A stretch of DNA of 34,063 bases from Devosia sp. GTDB lineage: Bacteria; Pseudomonadota; Alphaproteobacteria; Rhizobiales; Devosiaceae. The DNA is taken from the NCBI RefSeq assembly GCF_014860165.1, contig NZ_JACZKG010000080.1, forward strand, positions 1 to 34,063, in the 5' to 3' direction. Both the position numbers and the translations under genes were made by a program. Position 1 is the stretch's first letter; every line of letters begins with the position of its first letter. Shown here in pieces: positions 19,132 to 26,812 of the stretch. The notes beneath the pieces were generated by a model. The model did not search any database. It was not told the origin of the DNA and saw only the letters and a program-made list of their open reading frames with translations.

Positions 19132-21131
19132 AGGGCCAGCCCAACCGCCTTGGCATTGATCCACCGCATCACCTGCAAGGCAGCGCCATCGACCGCACCC
19201 GACCGCTGCAATTCCGGCTCGATGGCCGGGTCATATCCGGCTTTGCTGGGGATACGGTGCTGAGCGCAGTTCTGGCTTCGGGCATCGACACGATCGGCCA
19301 GCGTGGCGGCGCGCCGCTGGCCCTGTCGCTCCGCCACGCGCCGACCATCAGCTTCGCCGCGCTTGCGGCCGACCATCAGCGAACGCTGCCGATGGAGCGG
19401 ACGCCCGCCACGGACGGGGTCGAGTATGTGACCACAGCGCGCAAGCTCCGCAGCAATCCGTTGATGCGCCTGCTGGCGCGGGGCAGCCGCTCGCTGAACA
19501 TCGACCTCGACCGCGCCGATGCACTGGCCCGCCCCTGGATCGGCAGTCCGGCTGAGCCGGGACCGGAGGTCGAACTTGTGGTGGTGGGCGGCGGCGTTGC
19601 GGGGCTGACGGCAGCCCTGGCCGCGGCCAGGCGCGGCCTGCGCGTGGCGCTGATCGAGGCCGCTCCCAGGCTCGGCGGCACGTTGCGGCTGTTCGGTACA
19701 CAGGAGGGCGAGCAAACGCCCGACGAGGCGATTGCCCGCCTCACCGCGGCCGTGGCCCAGGTCGATGCCATCACCGTGCTGACCAGTGCCGAGGTGTTTG
19801 CCCTGCGCCCCGGGGTGGTGCGGCTGCATCAGGTGGAAATGCTCGAGGGGACGCCCACCGGCCGCGTCGTCGGCATCAGGGCGCCCCATATCGTGCTGGC
19901 CACGGGGTCACTGGAGCGACTACCGGTTTTCCCCGGCAACAGGTTGCCCGGGGTCATCGGTGCCCTCGAAGCCTACGAACTGGCCCAGCTATATGGCGTA
20001 TGGGCCGGCGCTTCGGCCCTGGTGGCCACGAGCAGCAGCCCTGCCTATCGGCTGGCCATGCTGGCCACCGACGCGGGCATTGCCGTGCCCCGCATCATCG
20101 ACTCCAGGCCGCATCCGCAATCCCGCTTCATCGAATTCTCCAGGGCCTATGGCATTACGCAGGCCGCGGGGACGATCATCGCCGCGACCACTGCTTCACC
20201 CAAAGGCCGGGGGCTGATGGTCCTGCCGCGCCTGTCCATGGGCACACTCTCGCGCACCGAGGCGCCATTGCCGGTCGACCGGCTAGTGGTCTGTGGCGGC
20301 TGGCAGCCCGACCTGACGCTCTGGCACATGGCGGGCGGGGAAAGCGCGTGGAATGCCACAAGGACGCGCCTCGAACCGCGCGGTGGCCCTGCTGGCATTG
20401 CGCTGGCCGGAAGTGCCGGGGGCTGGCTCAGCCGCAGCGCCTGCACCGCCAGCGGCAGCGATGCGGTCGATGCTTTGCTGGGGCGCCAGCGCCGCGCCGT
20501 CGAGGAGCGCCTCATCGACCCGATCTACGAAACGCCCGATGCACCCGCTCCGCTCGGCGACGTTCCCGACGAGGTCGCGCCGCCGGCCTATCTCGATGGC
20601 GGCTGGCGACACATTGAGCGACCGAGGCTCAAGGCCTCGCGATGGCCGGCCTGGCTGCCTTTTGCGCCGCCGCCACCAGGCTGGTCGCTCGCCGACACGC
20701 CGCAGCCGCTCGATATTGCCGACATTGCCGCTGGCGTCCAGCTTGGGGCTATTCCCGCCGCCAGCGCCGGCATCGTGGCGCAGGAGCGCGTCGCCATGGT
20801 GGTGATCGAAGGTGGGGGGGCGAGCGCGGCCGGGCTCCCACCAGCGCCCCTGCCCCCGCTTTATCTGCGGGATCGCTACCAGGGTGCAGCGCTGTGGCTC
20901 GTGGCGCCGACGGAGGCGCGCGTGCTCGATGTCGGCGCGCTGATCTATCGCGATGCCGACGAGACCGATCCGCTCAAGGCCATCGGCGTCGTCGTACGGA
21001 TCGTCAATGGCAAGGCCGTCGCGCTGATTGCCGGTCATGCGGAAATGGCTGCCAGCGTGCGCGAGCCCGGCCGCGCCATCGGCATAAGAGTGGTGACGCC
21101 CTATCAGGAGGGCATGCGGCTCGACGCCTAG
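19128..21131 (+). CDS. Sarcosine oxidase alpha-like FAD/NAD(P)-binding protein, truncated form
   Basis: A 667-aa protein, much shorter than sarcosine oxidase alpha (about 1000 aa). Residues 20-60 (RPLQFRLDGRVISGFAGDTV) match the N-terminal domain of that subunit, but no CxxxxCxxC cluster follows. An intact Rossmann motif, VVGGGVAGLTAALAAA, is near 148-163. Further alpha-subunit signatures are LATGSLERLPVFPGN and LPGVIGALEAYELAQLYGV near 260-290, and VCGGWQPDLTLWHMAGG near 385-402. After about residue 470 it diverges, and the complete folate-binding GcvT-like domain is absent. The final 100 residues are unassigned. It probably oxidises an amine or acts in electron transfer together with its upstream partner. 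Substrate unknown. The stop overlaps that of the convergent gene by 3 bases. Confidence 0.78.
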   Translation: MKGQPNRLGIDPPHHLQGSAIDRTRPLQFRLDGRVISGFAGDTVLSAVLASGIDTIGQRGGAPLALSLRHAPTISFAALAADHQRTLPMERTPATDGVEYVTTARKLRSNPLMRLLARGSRSLNIDLDRADALARPWIGSPAEPGPEVELVVVGGGVAGLTAALAAARRGLRVALIEAAPRLGGTLRLFGTQEGEQTPDEAIARLTAAVAQVDAITVLTSAEVFALRPGVVRLHQVEMLEGTPTGRVVGIRAPHIVLATGSLERLPVFPGNRLPGVIGALEAYELAQLYGVWAGASALVATSSSPAYRLAMLATDAGIAVPRIIDSRPHPQSRFIEFSRAYGITQAAGTIIAATTASPKGRGLMVLPRLSMGTLSRTEAPLPVDRLVVCGGWQPDLTLWHMAGGESAWNATRTRLEPRGGPAGIALAGSAGGWLSRSACTASGSDAVDALLGRQRRAVEERLIDPIYETPDAPAPLGDVPDEVAPPAYLDGGWRHIERPRLKASRWPAWLPFAPPPPGWSLADTPQPLDIADIAAGVQLGAIPAASAGIVAQERVAMVVIEGGGASAAGLPPAPLPPLYLRDRYQGAALWLVAPTEARVLDVGALIYRDADETDPLKAIGVVVRIVNGKAVALIAGHAEMAASVREPGRAIGIRVVTPYQEGMRLDA

Positions 21132-22336
21132 CCGCGACGCTCGGCTGCGGCGCGGGCGCGCCGCAGGGTTTCGGCATATTCGGGATTGAAGCGCACCTCG
21201 GCCATCTTGATGCCGGCATCGAGCCTGGCGCCGATCACCGGGTCGGCCGGATACTGGCGGATCAGATCGAGATTGCGTTGCAGGTGCACCTCCAGCGCCT
21301 GGCCCGTCTGGCTCCAGGACTGTTCGAACAGCGCGTTGAGCGCCAGCGAATCGCGACATTCGCGCATGGTCGCCAGCAGATAGATGCCGTTGATGGCGGC
21401 CAGGATGCGATCGTCATCGAGGCGGTCGCTGCCTTCCCGGCCCCGGCGCATGGCCAGGTTGATGTCGGAGACCACGTCGCGCAGGCGCGGCTCGATGCGG
21501 TCGGAGGCCTGCTTGGTCAGCGCCGCGATCACCATGGCCCAGCGGCTGCCCCGGGCGAATTCGATATAGCCCGTCAGCGAGCGCACCAGGCGGTGGAAGC
21601 GCTCGAGGCTGCGACAGACCAGGTCGATATCGGCAAAGGCGCCCATCGGCTGCAGGATGTGCAACTGGTTCTGGGCATGCGCCAGGATGGCATCAACCAC
21701 CGGCGTGAAGCCCATGCGGATCACCGACACCTCGGTGGCATTGCCTGCCAGCCGGATCACGGTGGTAATAAGCCGCGTCGGATTGGCGATCTGCCCAATG
21801 GCGACGTGGAACAACAGGGAGGCTAGCGGTGGGTCCTGCAGCGGCATGGACTGCAGCGCCACGCCCAGCGCGGCGTCGTCGGCAATGGTATTGATGGCCT
21901 TGCCAAACGCCTGGGCCTTGGCGAGCAGCGCCCGGCTGCGCAGCGCCATCATGATGACAGGCAGCGCGTCGCGGGCCTCGGTGCTGCCGAGCGCCGAGCG
22001 CAGGCGCCGATCCTTTTCCGGATCCTGGGCCACAACGGCCAGCGCCTCTTTCATGCGCGTCAGGACTTCGGGCAGGACGACTTCGAAATCGGCCGCCGAG
22101 AAGTTGCCGTTGGCGACGCCATCGGCCGAAATCAGGTCGGGGCACAGATCGCGGTGGACCCAGGTCCAGCTGGCCTCGGCATATTTGCGCGAGACCGACC
22201 CGGCAAAAGGAAATGGCACCGGGTCCTGCACCAGAACCGGGTCGATCAGGCCGGCAAAGGGCCGCACTGCGCTGGGGCCGGCCCGGCGGTCGGCGGCAGA
22301 AGCGGGCGTTTCAATGTGATTGGCGGCCTGGGACAT
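21128..22336 (-). CDS. Uncharacterised 402-aa protein
   Basis: I do not recognise a family. The protein is soluble by inspection, with no signal peptide or clear membrane helix. It is largely helical, with several amphipathic stretches (for example DALPVIMMALRSRALLAKAQ near 127-146) and a proline/alanine-rich N-terminal 40 residues. Codon use matches neighbouring genes and the reading frame is long and clean, so it is a real gene. The ATG at 22336 is the first in the frame after an upstream gap. It converges on the flavoprotein pair, sharing the last bases of both stops. It lies on the same strand as the lipoprotein and feu genes and may be co-transcribed with them. Confidence 0.8.
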   Translation of the reverse strand: MSQAANHIETPASAADRRAGPSAVRPFAGLIDPVLVQDPVPFPFAGSVSRKYAEASWTWVHRDLCPDLISADGVANGNFSAADFEVVLPEVLTRMKEALAVVAQDPEKDRRLRSALGSTEARDALPVIMMALRSRALLAKAQAFGKAINTIADDAALGVALQSMPLQDPPLASLLFHVAIGQIANPTRLITTVIRLAGNATEVSVIRMGFTPVVDAILAHAQNQLHILQPMGAFADIDLVCRSLERFHRLVRSLTGYIEFARGSRWAMVIAALTKQASDRIEPRLRDVVSDINLAMRRGREGSDRLDDDRILAAINGIYLLATMRECRDSLALNALFEQSWSQTGQALEVHLQRNLDLIRQYPADPVIGARLDAGIKMAEVRFNPEYAETLRRARAAAERRG

Positions 22337-22421
22337 TAACGCTGCGGTCTGGAAGATTGAGCAATCCTGACACTATAGCGCGTTGGTAAACAATCCTTAT
22401 CGGTCGCCAGCGGCCCTGTTA

Positions 22422-22895
22422 TCAGGCGGCGCCCTGGACCACAGCCCAGTTGCCGTTCTGCTCGCGGCAGGCCGTACCCTTCTTCACATAGTCCTTGCCA
22501 CCGGCCTTGACGGTGTGGGTGAAGTCGCGGCAATCGAGATTGTTGACCCGGACATAGGGGCCAACGGCCACCGTGCCGGTCGTGCCCTTGTCGCCGGCCC
22601 ACTGGCGCGGCGCGCCGGGGCGGCCGAACTGCAGCGCATAGAACTGGGCGCTGTTGGCTTCCGCCGAATCCTTGGCCGTCATGATCGCCAGCGCCGCCGG
22701 GTCGACAAAGCCGTTGGCCACGCTCGTGGTCAGCAGGGCCTGCTGCGTCGTCTGCGCCGGGCTCGCCACCAGCGGCTGCGGGGTCACCGGTGCCATCACC
22801 ACCGGGGCCTGCGCCACCTGGTTGGTACCCGTGCTGGCGCAGCCGGCCAGGGTCAGAGCAAGCAGCGGAGCGGCAAGGAGGGCGAAACGGTTCAT
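22422..22895 (-). CDS. Lipoprotein with 17-kDa surface-antigen-like C-terminal domain
   Basis: A 157-aa protein. Residues 1-18 are a lipoprotein signal with lipobox LAGC, so Cys 19 should be acylated. The residue after it is Ala, which does not signal inner-membrane retention, so an outer-membrane location is likely. A proline/alanine/threonine-rich linker covers about 20-60. The last 50 residues have two Cys in the pattern DCRDFTHT...GTACREQNGNW, typical of the rickettsial 17-kDa antigen-like domain common in alphaproteobacteria. Function is unknown; envelope structure is likely. It lies 59 bases after feuQ and 85 bases before the 402-aa gene, all on the minus strand. Confidence 0.8.
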   Translation of the reverse strand: MNRFALLAAPLLALTLAGCASTGTNQVAQAPVVMAPVTPQPLVASPAQTTQQALLTTSVANGFVDPAALAIMTAKDSAEANSAQFYALQFGRPGAPRQWAGDKGTTGTVAVGPYVRVNNLDCRDFTHTVKAGGKDYVKKGTACREQNGNWAVVQGAA

Positions 22896-22954
22896 GGGTG
22901 CAAATCTCGTGGTCGGTGTGAAGGCTCTTGTTGGCGCAATGCGGCGAAAGTGCG

Positions 22955-24328
22955 TCAGGTTGCGTTGGGCCTGGCCATGGCGCCCAGCCGCGCCGTCGGC
23001 AACCGCAGTTCTACCAGCAGCCCACCCAGCGCCGAGCGCTTCAGCGCCAGGCTGCCGCCATACACATCCACCAGTTCCTTGACGATATCGAGCCCCAAGC
23101 CGCTGCCGGGCGTTTTCTCGTCCAGCCTGACACCGCGGCGCAACACTTTCTCGGCGTCTGCCTCGCTCAGGCCCGGGCCGTTATCGTCGATACGAATCAG
23201 CAGCATGGTGCCGGAATTGCTGCGCTCGGCGTCGAGCCGCACGCCCACCTGCCCCTTGGACCATTTGCAGGCATTGTCGAGCAGGTTGCCCGCCATTTCC
23301 TCGAGGTCGGCCTCGTCGCCGCGGAACCAGGGCAGCGACGCATCGGGGCGCTGGAAGGCAATGGTGCATTCCGGGTTGATCTTGCGCATCACCCGCGTCA
23401 GCCGCAGCATGACCATTGTCGGGTCGGCCTTCTTGCCCACCACCGAGGTACGCGCCGCCAGCCGCGCCCGCTCGAGATAGGTGGCGACCATCGTGCTCAT
23501 CTTCTCGGTTTCCGAGACCACGACATCGGCCAGCGCGCCCTTCTTGTTGGCGGCCTCGTTGCGCAGCACGGCTATGGGCGTCTTCAAGCCATGCGCGAGG
23601 TTGCCCACCTGGTTGCGGGCCCGCTCGATGATCTGGGCATTGGAGCGCAGCAGCTCGTTGACCTCCTCGGCCAGCGGGGCGATTTCGCGGGGATAGGTGC
23701 CGGTCACCGTGACGCTTTCGCCTTCGCGCACGCTTTCGATGGCGGCGCTGAGCCGGTCGATGGGCCGCATGGCGAAGCGGGCGACGATGGCGCTCATGAT
23801 GGCCAGCATCACCCCGACCGCGCCCAGCACGATGAAGGCCTGGCCGCGGAAATTGCCGACAAGTTCGAGGATTTCGCTGAGATTACCCGTAACGACGATC
23901 TGGTAGGTGGTTGGCGCCAGGGTCACCGCGCGTTCCACCACGCGCATCCGCGTGCCGAATGCGTCGTCCATGATGGCCGTGCGTCGTCCGCCGTCCAGGG
24001 CGCCGGTGATATCGGGCAGGTTGATGCCGACGACCGAGGTGGAGAGATTATAGAGCGTGCCATCGGCATCGCGGATGGCCCAGTACCAGCCCGACCGCGG
24101 CCGCTCGAAGCGGGGGTCGCTCAATGCGATATCGGGACTGGAGGGATCCCCTGCCTCCAGCAAGGCGCCGGCCAGGGTTTCGACATGGAAGTCGAGCGTG
24201 TCGGACAGTGAAGTGTCGAGCGCCCGCGAATAGAGGTCGGTCAACAGGAAGCCGGTCGCCACCAGCGCCAGGATCAGCCAGCCGGCGGACAGCCAGAAGA
24301 GCGACGCGGCAATGGAGCCTTTTCTCAC
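22955..24328 (-). CDS. feuQ: Sensor histidine kinase, FeuQ-like
   Basis: A 457-aa inner-membrane kinase of the PhoQ-like class. Membrane segments lie near residues 8-30 and 166-190 around a periplasmic sensor domain. A HAMP linker follows, then the dimerisation box NLAHGLKTPIAVL with His 246. This HGLKTP form, with Gly after the His, is what I remember for FeuQ/PhoQ-type kinases. The ATPase lobe has NLLDNACKWS, DDNGPGL and SGLGLDIV. The start is GTG at 24328, preceded by AGGTGAAGC that lies in a palindromic repeat. In Sinorhizobium FeuPQ controls genes including the cyclic glucan exporter, and FeuN holds FeuQ in check. The identification rests on the feuN-feuP-feuQ order and the ccm neighbourhood. 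Confidence 0.87.
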   Translation of the reverse strand: MRKGSIAASLFWLSAGWLILALVATGFLLTDLYSRALDTSLSDTLDFHVETLAGALLEAGDPSSPDIALSDPRFERPRSGWYWAIRDADGTLYNLSTSVVGINLPDITGALDGGRRTAIMDDAFGTRMRVVERAVTLAPTTYQIVVTGNLSEILELVGNFRGQAFIVLGAVGVMLAIMSAIVARFAMRPIDRLSAAIESVREGESVTVTGTYPREIAPLAEEVNELLRSNAQIIERARNQVGNLAHGLKTPIAVLRNEAANKKGALADVVVSETEKMSTMVATYLERARLAARTSVVGKKADPTMVMLRLTRVMRKINPECTIAFQRPDASLPWFRGDEADLEEMAGNLLDNACKWSKGQVGVRLDAERSNSGTMLLIRIDDNGPGLSEADAEKVLRRGVRLDEKTPGSGLGLDIVKELVDVYGGSLALKRSALGGLLVELRLPTARLGAMARPNAT

Positions 24329-24332
24329 GCTT

Positions 24333-24460
24333 CACCTCTCCCTTCGGGGGAGAGGTCGGCGCGCAGCGCCGGGTGAGGGGGCCTTTTCTTGGCTCGGTGC
24401 TTGGGGAAGGCCCCCTCACCCGACCCAAGAGGGTCGACCTCTCCCCCAAAGGGAGAGGTG
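24333..24460. repeat. 128-base composite palindrome between feuP and feuQ
   Basis: The outer arms 24333-24358 and 24435-24460 are reverse complements at 25 of 26 positions. The inner arms 24370-24385 and 24407-24422 (cgggtgagggggcctt and its complement) are perfect over 16 bp. Each outer arm is itself a small hairpin with a 'cctctccc...gggagagg' core. On the minus strand the end nearest feuQ supplies its ribosome-binding site. The element fills most of the 177-base gap and could reduce or stabilise the downstream part of the feu transcript. Confidence 0.8.
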
Positions 24461-24505
24461 GCGCCGCGCCAACGTCCGGACCAAAGAACCTGCCGCATGA
24501 AGCGC

Positions 24506-25165
24506 CTAGTCTTCCGCGATCTGGTAACCCAGGCCCCGCACCGTCTGGATGCAATCCTCGGGCAGTTTCTTGCGCAACCGTCCGACGAACACTTCGATCG
24601 TGTTACTGTCGCGGTCGAAATCCTGGTCGTAGAGATGCTCGGTCAGCTCCGTGCGTGAGATGACCTTGCCCTTGTGATGCATGAGATAGCTCAGCAGCCG
24701 CAATTCGTGGCTGGTCAGTTTCACCGACTGGCCATCGACCGTCACCTTGCCAGAGCGCGCATCGAGCCGCACCGAGCCGGCGACGATCTCGTTGGACGCC
24801 AGCCCAGCGGCGCGGCGCACCAGCGCGCGGATGCGGGCCAACACTTCTTCCATATGGAAAGGCTTGGCGACATAGTCGTCGGCGCCGGCATCGATGCCCT
24901 GCACCTTGTCGCTCCAGCGGTCGCGCGCCGTCAGCAGCAGCACCGGCGTGGTCTTGCCGGCGCGGCGCCATTCCTCGAGCACCGACAGGCCGTCCATCTG
25001 TGGCAGGCCGATATCGAGGACGATGGCGTCATAGGGCTCGGTATCGCCAAGGAAATGGCCTTCCTCGCCGTCGAAAGCGACGTCGACGGCGTAGCCCGCT
25101 TCTGTCAGCGCTTCCTTGAGCTGCCGGTTGAGATTGGTATCGTCTTCGACAACAAGAATACGCAT
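24506..25165 (-). CDS. feuP: OmpR-family response regulator, FeuP-like
   Basis: A 219-aa transcription factor with a receiver domain (EDD at 7-9, phospho-acceptor Asp 51 in LDIGLPQMDG, Lys in AKPFHM) and a winged-helix output domain (about 125-218; SHELRLLSYLM and NTIEVFVGRLRKKL are the typical recognition and wing segments). The start MRILVVEDD is standard. It lies 19 bases after feuN and 177 bases before feuQ on the same strand, matching the feuNPQ order of rhizobia. It should be phosphorylated by FeuQ. Direct targets cannot be read from this window. Confidence 0.9.
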   Translation of the reverse strand: MRILVVEDDTNLNRQLKEALTEAGYAVDVAFDGEEGHFLGDTEPYDAIVLDIGLPQMDGLSVLEEWRRAGKTTPVLLLTARDRWSDKVQGIDAGADDYVAKPFHMEEVLARIRALVRRAAGLASNEIVAGSVRLDARSGKVTVDGQSVKLTSHELRLLSYLMHHKGKVISRTELTEHLYDQDFDRDSNTIEVFVGRLRKKLPEDCIQTVRGLGYQIAED

Positions 25166-25184
25166 TGCAGGCCCCCGGTGCGTC

Positions 25185-25478
25185 TTACTGCGCGCTCAAG
25201 ACAAGGTTCTGTGCTTGGCCATCGGGCGTCAGTACGCCGATAATATAGACTAGCCCGCCGCCTTCGTCACATACCTGAACGGAAAGGACTTCCGCGCTGC
25301 CGTCGATGCCGGCCGAAGCCAGCACATCGGCCAGAGACATGATCTGGCCAGACGACACCGCCTCCTGGATCTGGCGGTTATCAAGGCAGGACTGCGCCTG
25401 CGCCGGGCCAATGGCGGCCAGACCAAGGGCCAGCGCTACGGCGGCCGACGCAAGGATTTTTGAGGTCAAGGTTTTCAT
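25185..25478 (-). CDS. feuN: Small periplasmic protein, FeuN-like modulator of FeuQ
   Basis: A 97-aa protein with a clear signal peptide (MKTLTSKIL basic start, hydrophobic core, AQAQ-like cleavage near residue 29), leaving about 68 mature residues. Two cysteines (CLDN and VQVCDEG) could form a disulphide. The C-terminus GLVYIIGVLTPDGQAQNLVL has the strand pattern of a small PepSY-like fold. Position directly before feuP, secretion and size match FeuN, the periplasmic repressor of FeuQ described in Sinorhizobium. Without an alignment the name rests mainly on context. Confidence 0.75.
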   Translation of the reverse strand: MKTLTSKILASAAVALALGLAAIGPAQAQSCLDNRQIQEAVSSGQIMSLADVLASAGIDGSAEVLSVQVCDEGGGLVYIIGVLTPDGQAQNLVLSAQ

Positions 25479-25538
25479 GGCAGCAACTTAGGGCAATGTT
25501 GCTGAATGGGACATGAATGAGGCAAAGCGGTCAAACTC

Positions 25539-25732
25539 TTAGAGTTTTATGTAGCTGCCAGCGTCCCGCAAAATCGAATTGGCGGTATGCCGGCTCATCA
25601 AGTTTCGCGGGACGATCAGGACTTTGCCCTCGGCGTTCGCCCACTTTTCATGGGACCCTTTTGCATGGGTCACATAGTGAAAGCCACCGGCTCGCAAGAC
25701 TTTGACGACGGCGAATAGTAGCCGTCAACCAA
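25539..25732 (-). pseudogene. hicA-type toxin gene, frameshifted
   Basis: On the minus strand, translation from the TTG at 25732 gives LVDGYYS, and the next frame then gives VVKVLRAGGFHYVTHAKGS, followed by KWANAEGKVLIVPRNLMSRH and TANSILRDAGSYIKL before the stop at 25539-25541. Together these form a 64-residue HicA mRNA-interferase-like protein, including the catalytic-type GSHEKW histidine and the conserved VPRN and RHTANSIL segments. One base is missing near 25708-25714, and no usable start exists in the second frame. It starts one base after the antitoxin stop. Either the toxin is dead or the assembly has a one-base error here. Confidence 0.75.
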
Positions 25733-25733
25733 G

Positions 25734-25982
25734 TCACGCTGCCTTGTCGGTGGGGCGCTGCCAGAGGATCGCCGGAATTAGGTCTTCCGGAGCGGCGGTT
25801 GCGAGCTCGGCTTTGCTCACGTGATTGGCAATGACCAGCCCAGGCGCGACCTCCATCATGATCGATTCGAACTCATCAATCGTCTTGGCCTCGATATGCA
25901 GGCCCATGATGTCGCTTTCAGAATAGAAGACCTTGCCCTCATCATCCCAATGCGCGGTGACGCTGAACATGCGCTTGATCAT
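25734..25982 (-). CDS. HicB-like antitoxin (DUF1902 type)
   Basis: An 82-aa protein with the short beta-alpha-beta HicB core: FSVTAHWDDEGKVFYSESD, then GLHIEAKTIDEFESIM. The last 30 residues do not look like a helix-turn-helix or ribbon-helix-helix domain, so it may act by binding the toxin only. The ATG at 25982 has GAGG eight bases upstream. In this subtype the antitoxin often comes first, as here. Its presumed partner, immediately downstream, is frameshifted. Confidence 0.78.
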   Translation of the reverse strand: MIKRMFSVTAHWDDEGKVFYSESDIMGLHIEAKTIDEFESIMMEVAPGLVIANHVSKAELATAAPEDLIPAILWQRPTDKAA

Positions 25983-26044
25983 GCGTCATCCCTCATTGTT
26001 TTCATGCCAGGAATATGGGTTACCCACCTGTCATTGGCAAGCAC

Positions 26045-26230
26045 TCACGCCCGCCCGATATCCCCCTTGAGCCCCTTGCGCAGGAACAGCACCGCCAGCG
26101 CTTCCATGATTAGGTGGCCGGCCGAGCCGCTGTCCAGCGCCGGCAGATCGATGCCGAGCATCTGCGCCAGGCCGGCCAGCAGCATGAAGGCCGCCACGAT
26201 GTAGGTCTTGTAGCCGTTGAGGATATCCAT
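26045..26230 (-). CDS. Internal in-frame start: possible free 61-aa holin-like protein
   Basis: The in-frame ATG at 26230 (MDILNGYKTYIVAAFMLL) is preceded by GGAG with a 7-base spacer, a better ribosome-binding site than many in this window. The product would have two membrane segments and a basic C-terminus, the size and shape of a phage holin. The MDILNGYK beginning is what a free-standing holin of this type would look like. The longer fusion is open in the same frame, so both products are possible. Confidence 0.5.
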   Translation of the reverse strand: MDILNGYKTYIVAAFMLLAGLAQMLGIDLPALDSGSAGHLIMEALAVLFLRKGLKGDIGRA

Positions 26231-26812
26231 GAGCGTTCTCCATTGTGAAATCTTGATTGCCGGGTTTGACGTCGTCCCGGCGGCCGACAACGCCGCCTTG
26301 CGCACCGCGGCGACGCGCGCCGTCCAGCCCTTGCCGAAGACGGCGAAGGTCGAGAGGCGATTGAGAAAGCCGAGGCGCCGGTTGCAGAACGCATCGATCA
26401 GCGGACCCAGCCCCTTGCGCTCGGCAAAGGCCTCGACCGCATCAAGCGTCAGCGGCCCGATCTGGCCATCGGCGGCCACGTCGAGTTCGGCCTGCAGCAT
26501 GCGGATGGCGCGGTCCGGTCCGGAATTGACGGCGAAATCGAACAGCGCCAGATCGAGTCCAGCGGGCAATTGCCCGCCCTGAACGCGGTCCCAGTAGCTG
26601 GCCCGATAGATCCTGGCCGCCTCGGCGCGTTGCAGTGCCTGCACGGCGCTTTTGGGCAGCTTCCACCACGGCGAAATGCGCCGCCAGCGTGCCAGCGTCT
26701 TGTGGGTGATGCCCAGATTGGTGGCGCCGCCGGGGTCGGCGGGGTGGTCGGCATAGCCGCCCTCATGCCGCAACACTTCGTCGAGGCAGATGTCGAAGCG
26801 GCTTCTAGCCAT
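26045..26812 (-). CDS. GH108-type muramidase (endolysin) with C-terminal holin-like membrane segment
   Basis: A 255-aa lysis protein. The N-terminal catalytic domain (residues 1-90) has the GH108 signature HEGGYADHPADPGGATNLGI with catalytic Glu 17. The peptidoglycan-binding half (about 95-170) includes GQIGPLTLDAVEAF. From residue 195 the chain becomes a membrane protein: GYKTYIVAAFMLLAGLAQML, a short loop, then HLIMEALAVLFLRKGLKGD, which looks like a small phage holin. The ATG at 26812 overlaps the g15 stop by 8 bases and has GGAGAG just upstream. It probably releases GTA particles or remodels the wall. An internal start at 26230 may also make the holin-like part alone. Confidence 0.86.
   Translation of the reverse strand: MARSRFDICLDEVLRHEGGYADHPADPGGATNLGITHKTLARWRRISPWWKLPKSAVQALQRAEAARIYRASYWDRVQGGQLPAGLDLALFDFAVNSGPDRAIRMLQAELDVAADGQIGPLTLDAVEAFAERKGLGPLIDAFCNRRLGFLNRLSTFAVFGKGWTARVAAVRKAALSAAGTTSNPAIKISQWRTLMDILNGYKTYIVAAFMLLAGLAQMLGIDLPALDSGSAGHLIMEALAVLFLRKGLKGDIGRA

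Noticed and set aside
26016..26026. TGGGTTACCCA palindrome upstream of hicB as an autoregulatory operator
   Set aside because: It is only 11 bases, and the antitoxin shows no DNA-binding domain, so there is too little to support an operator.
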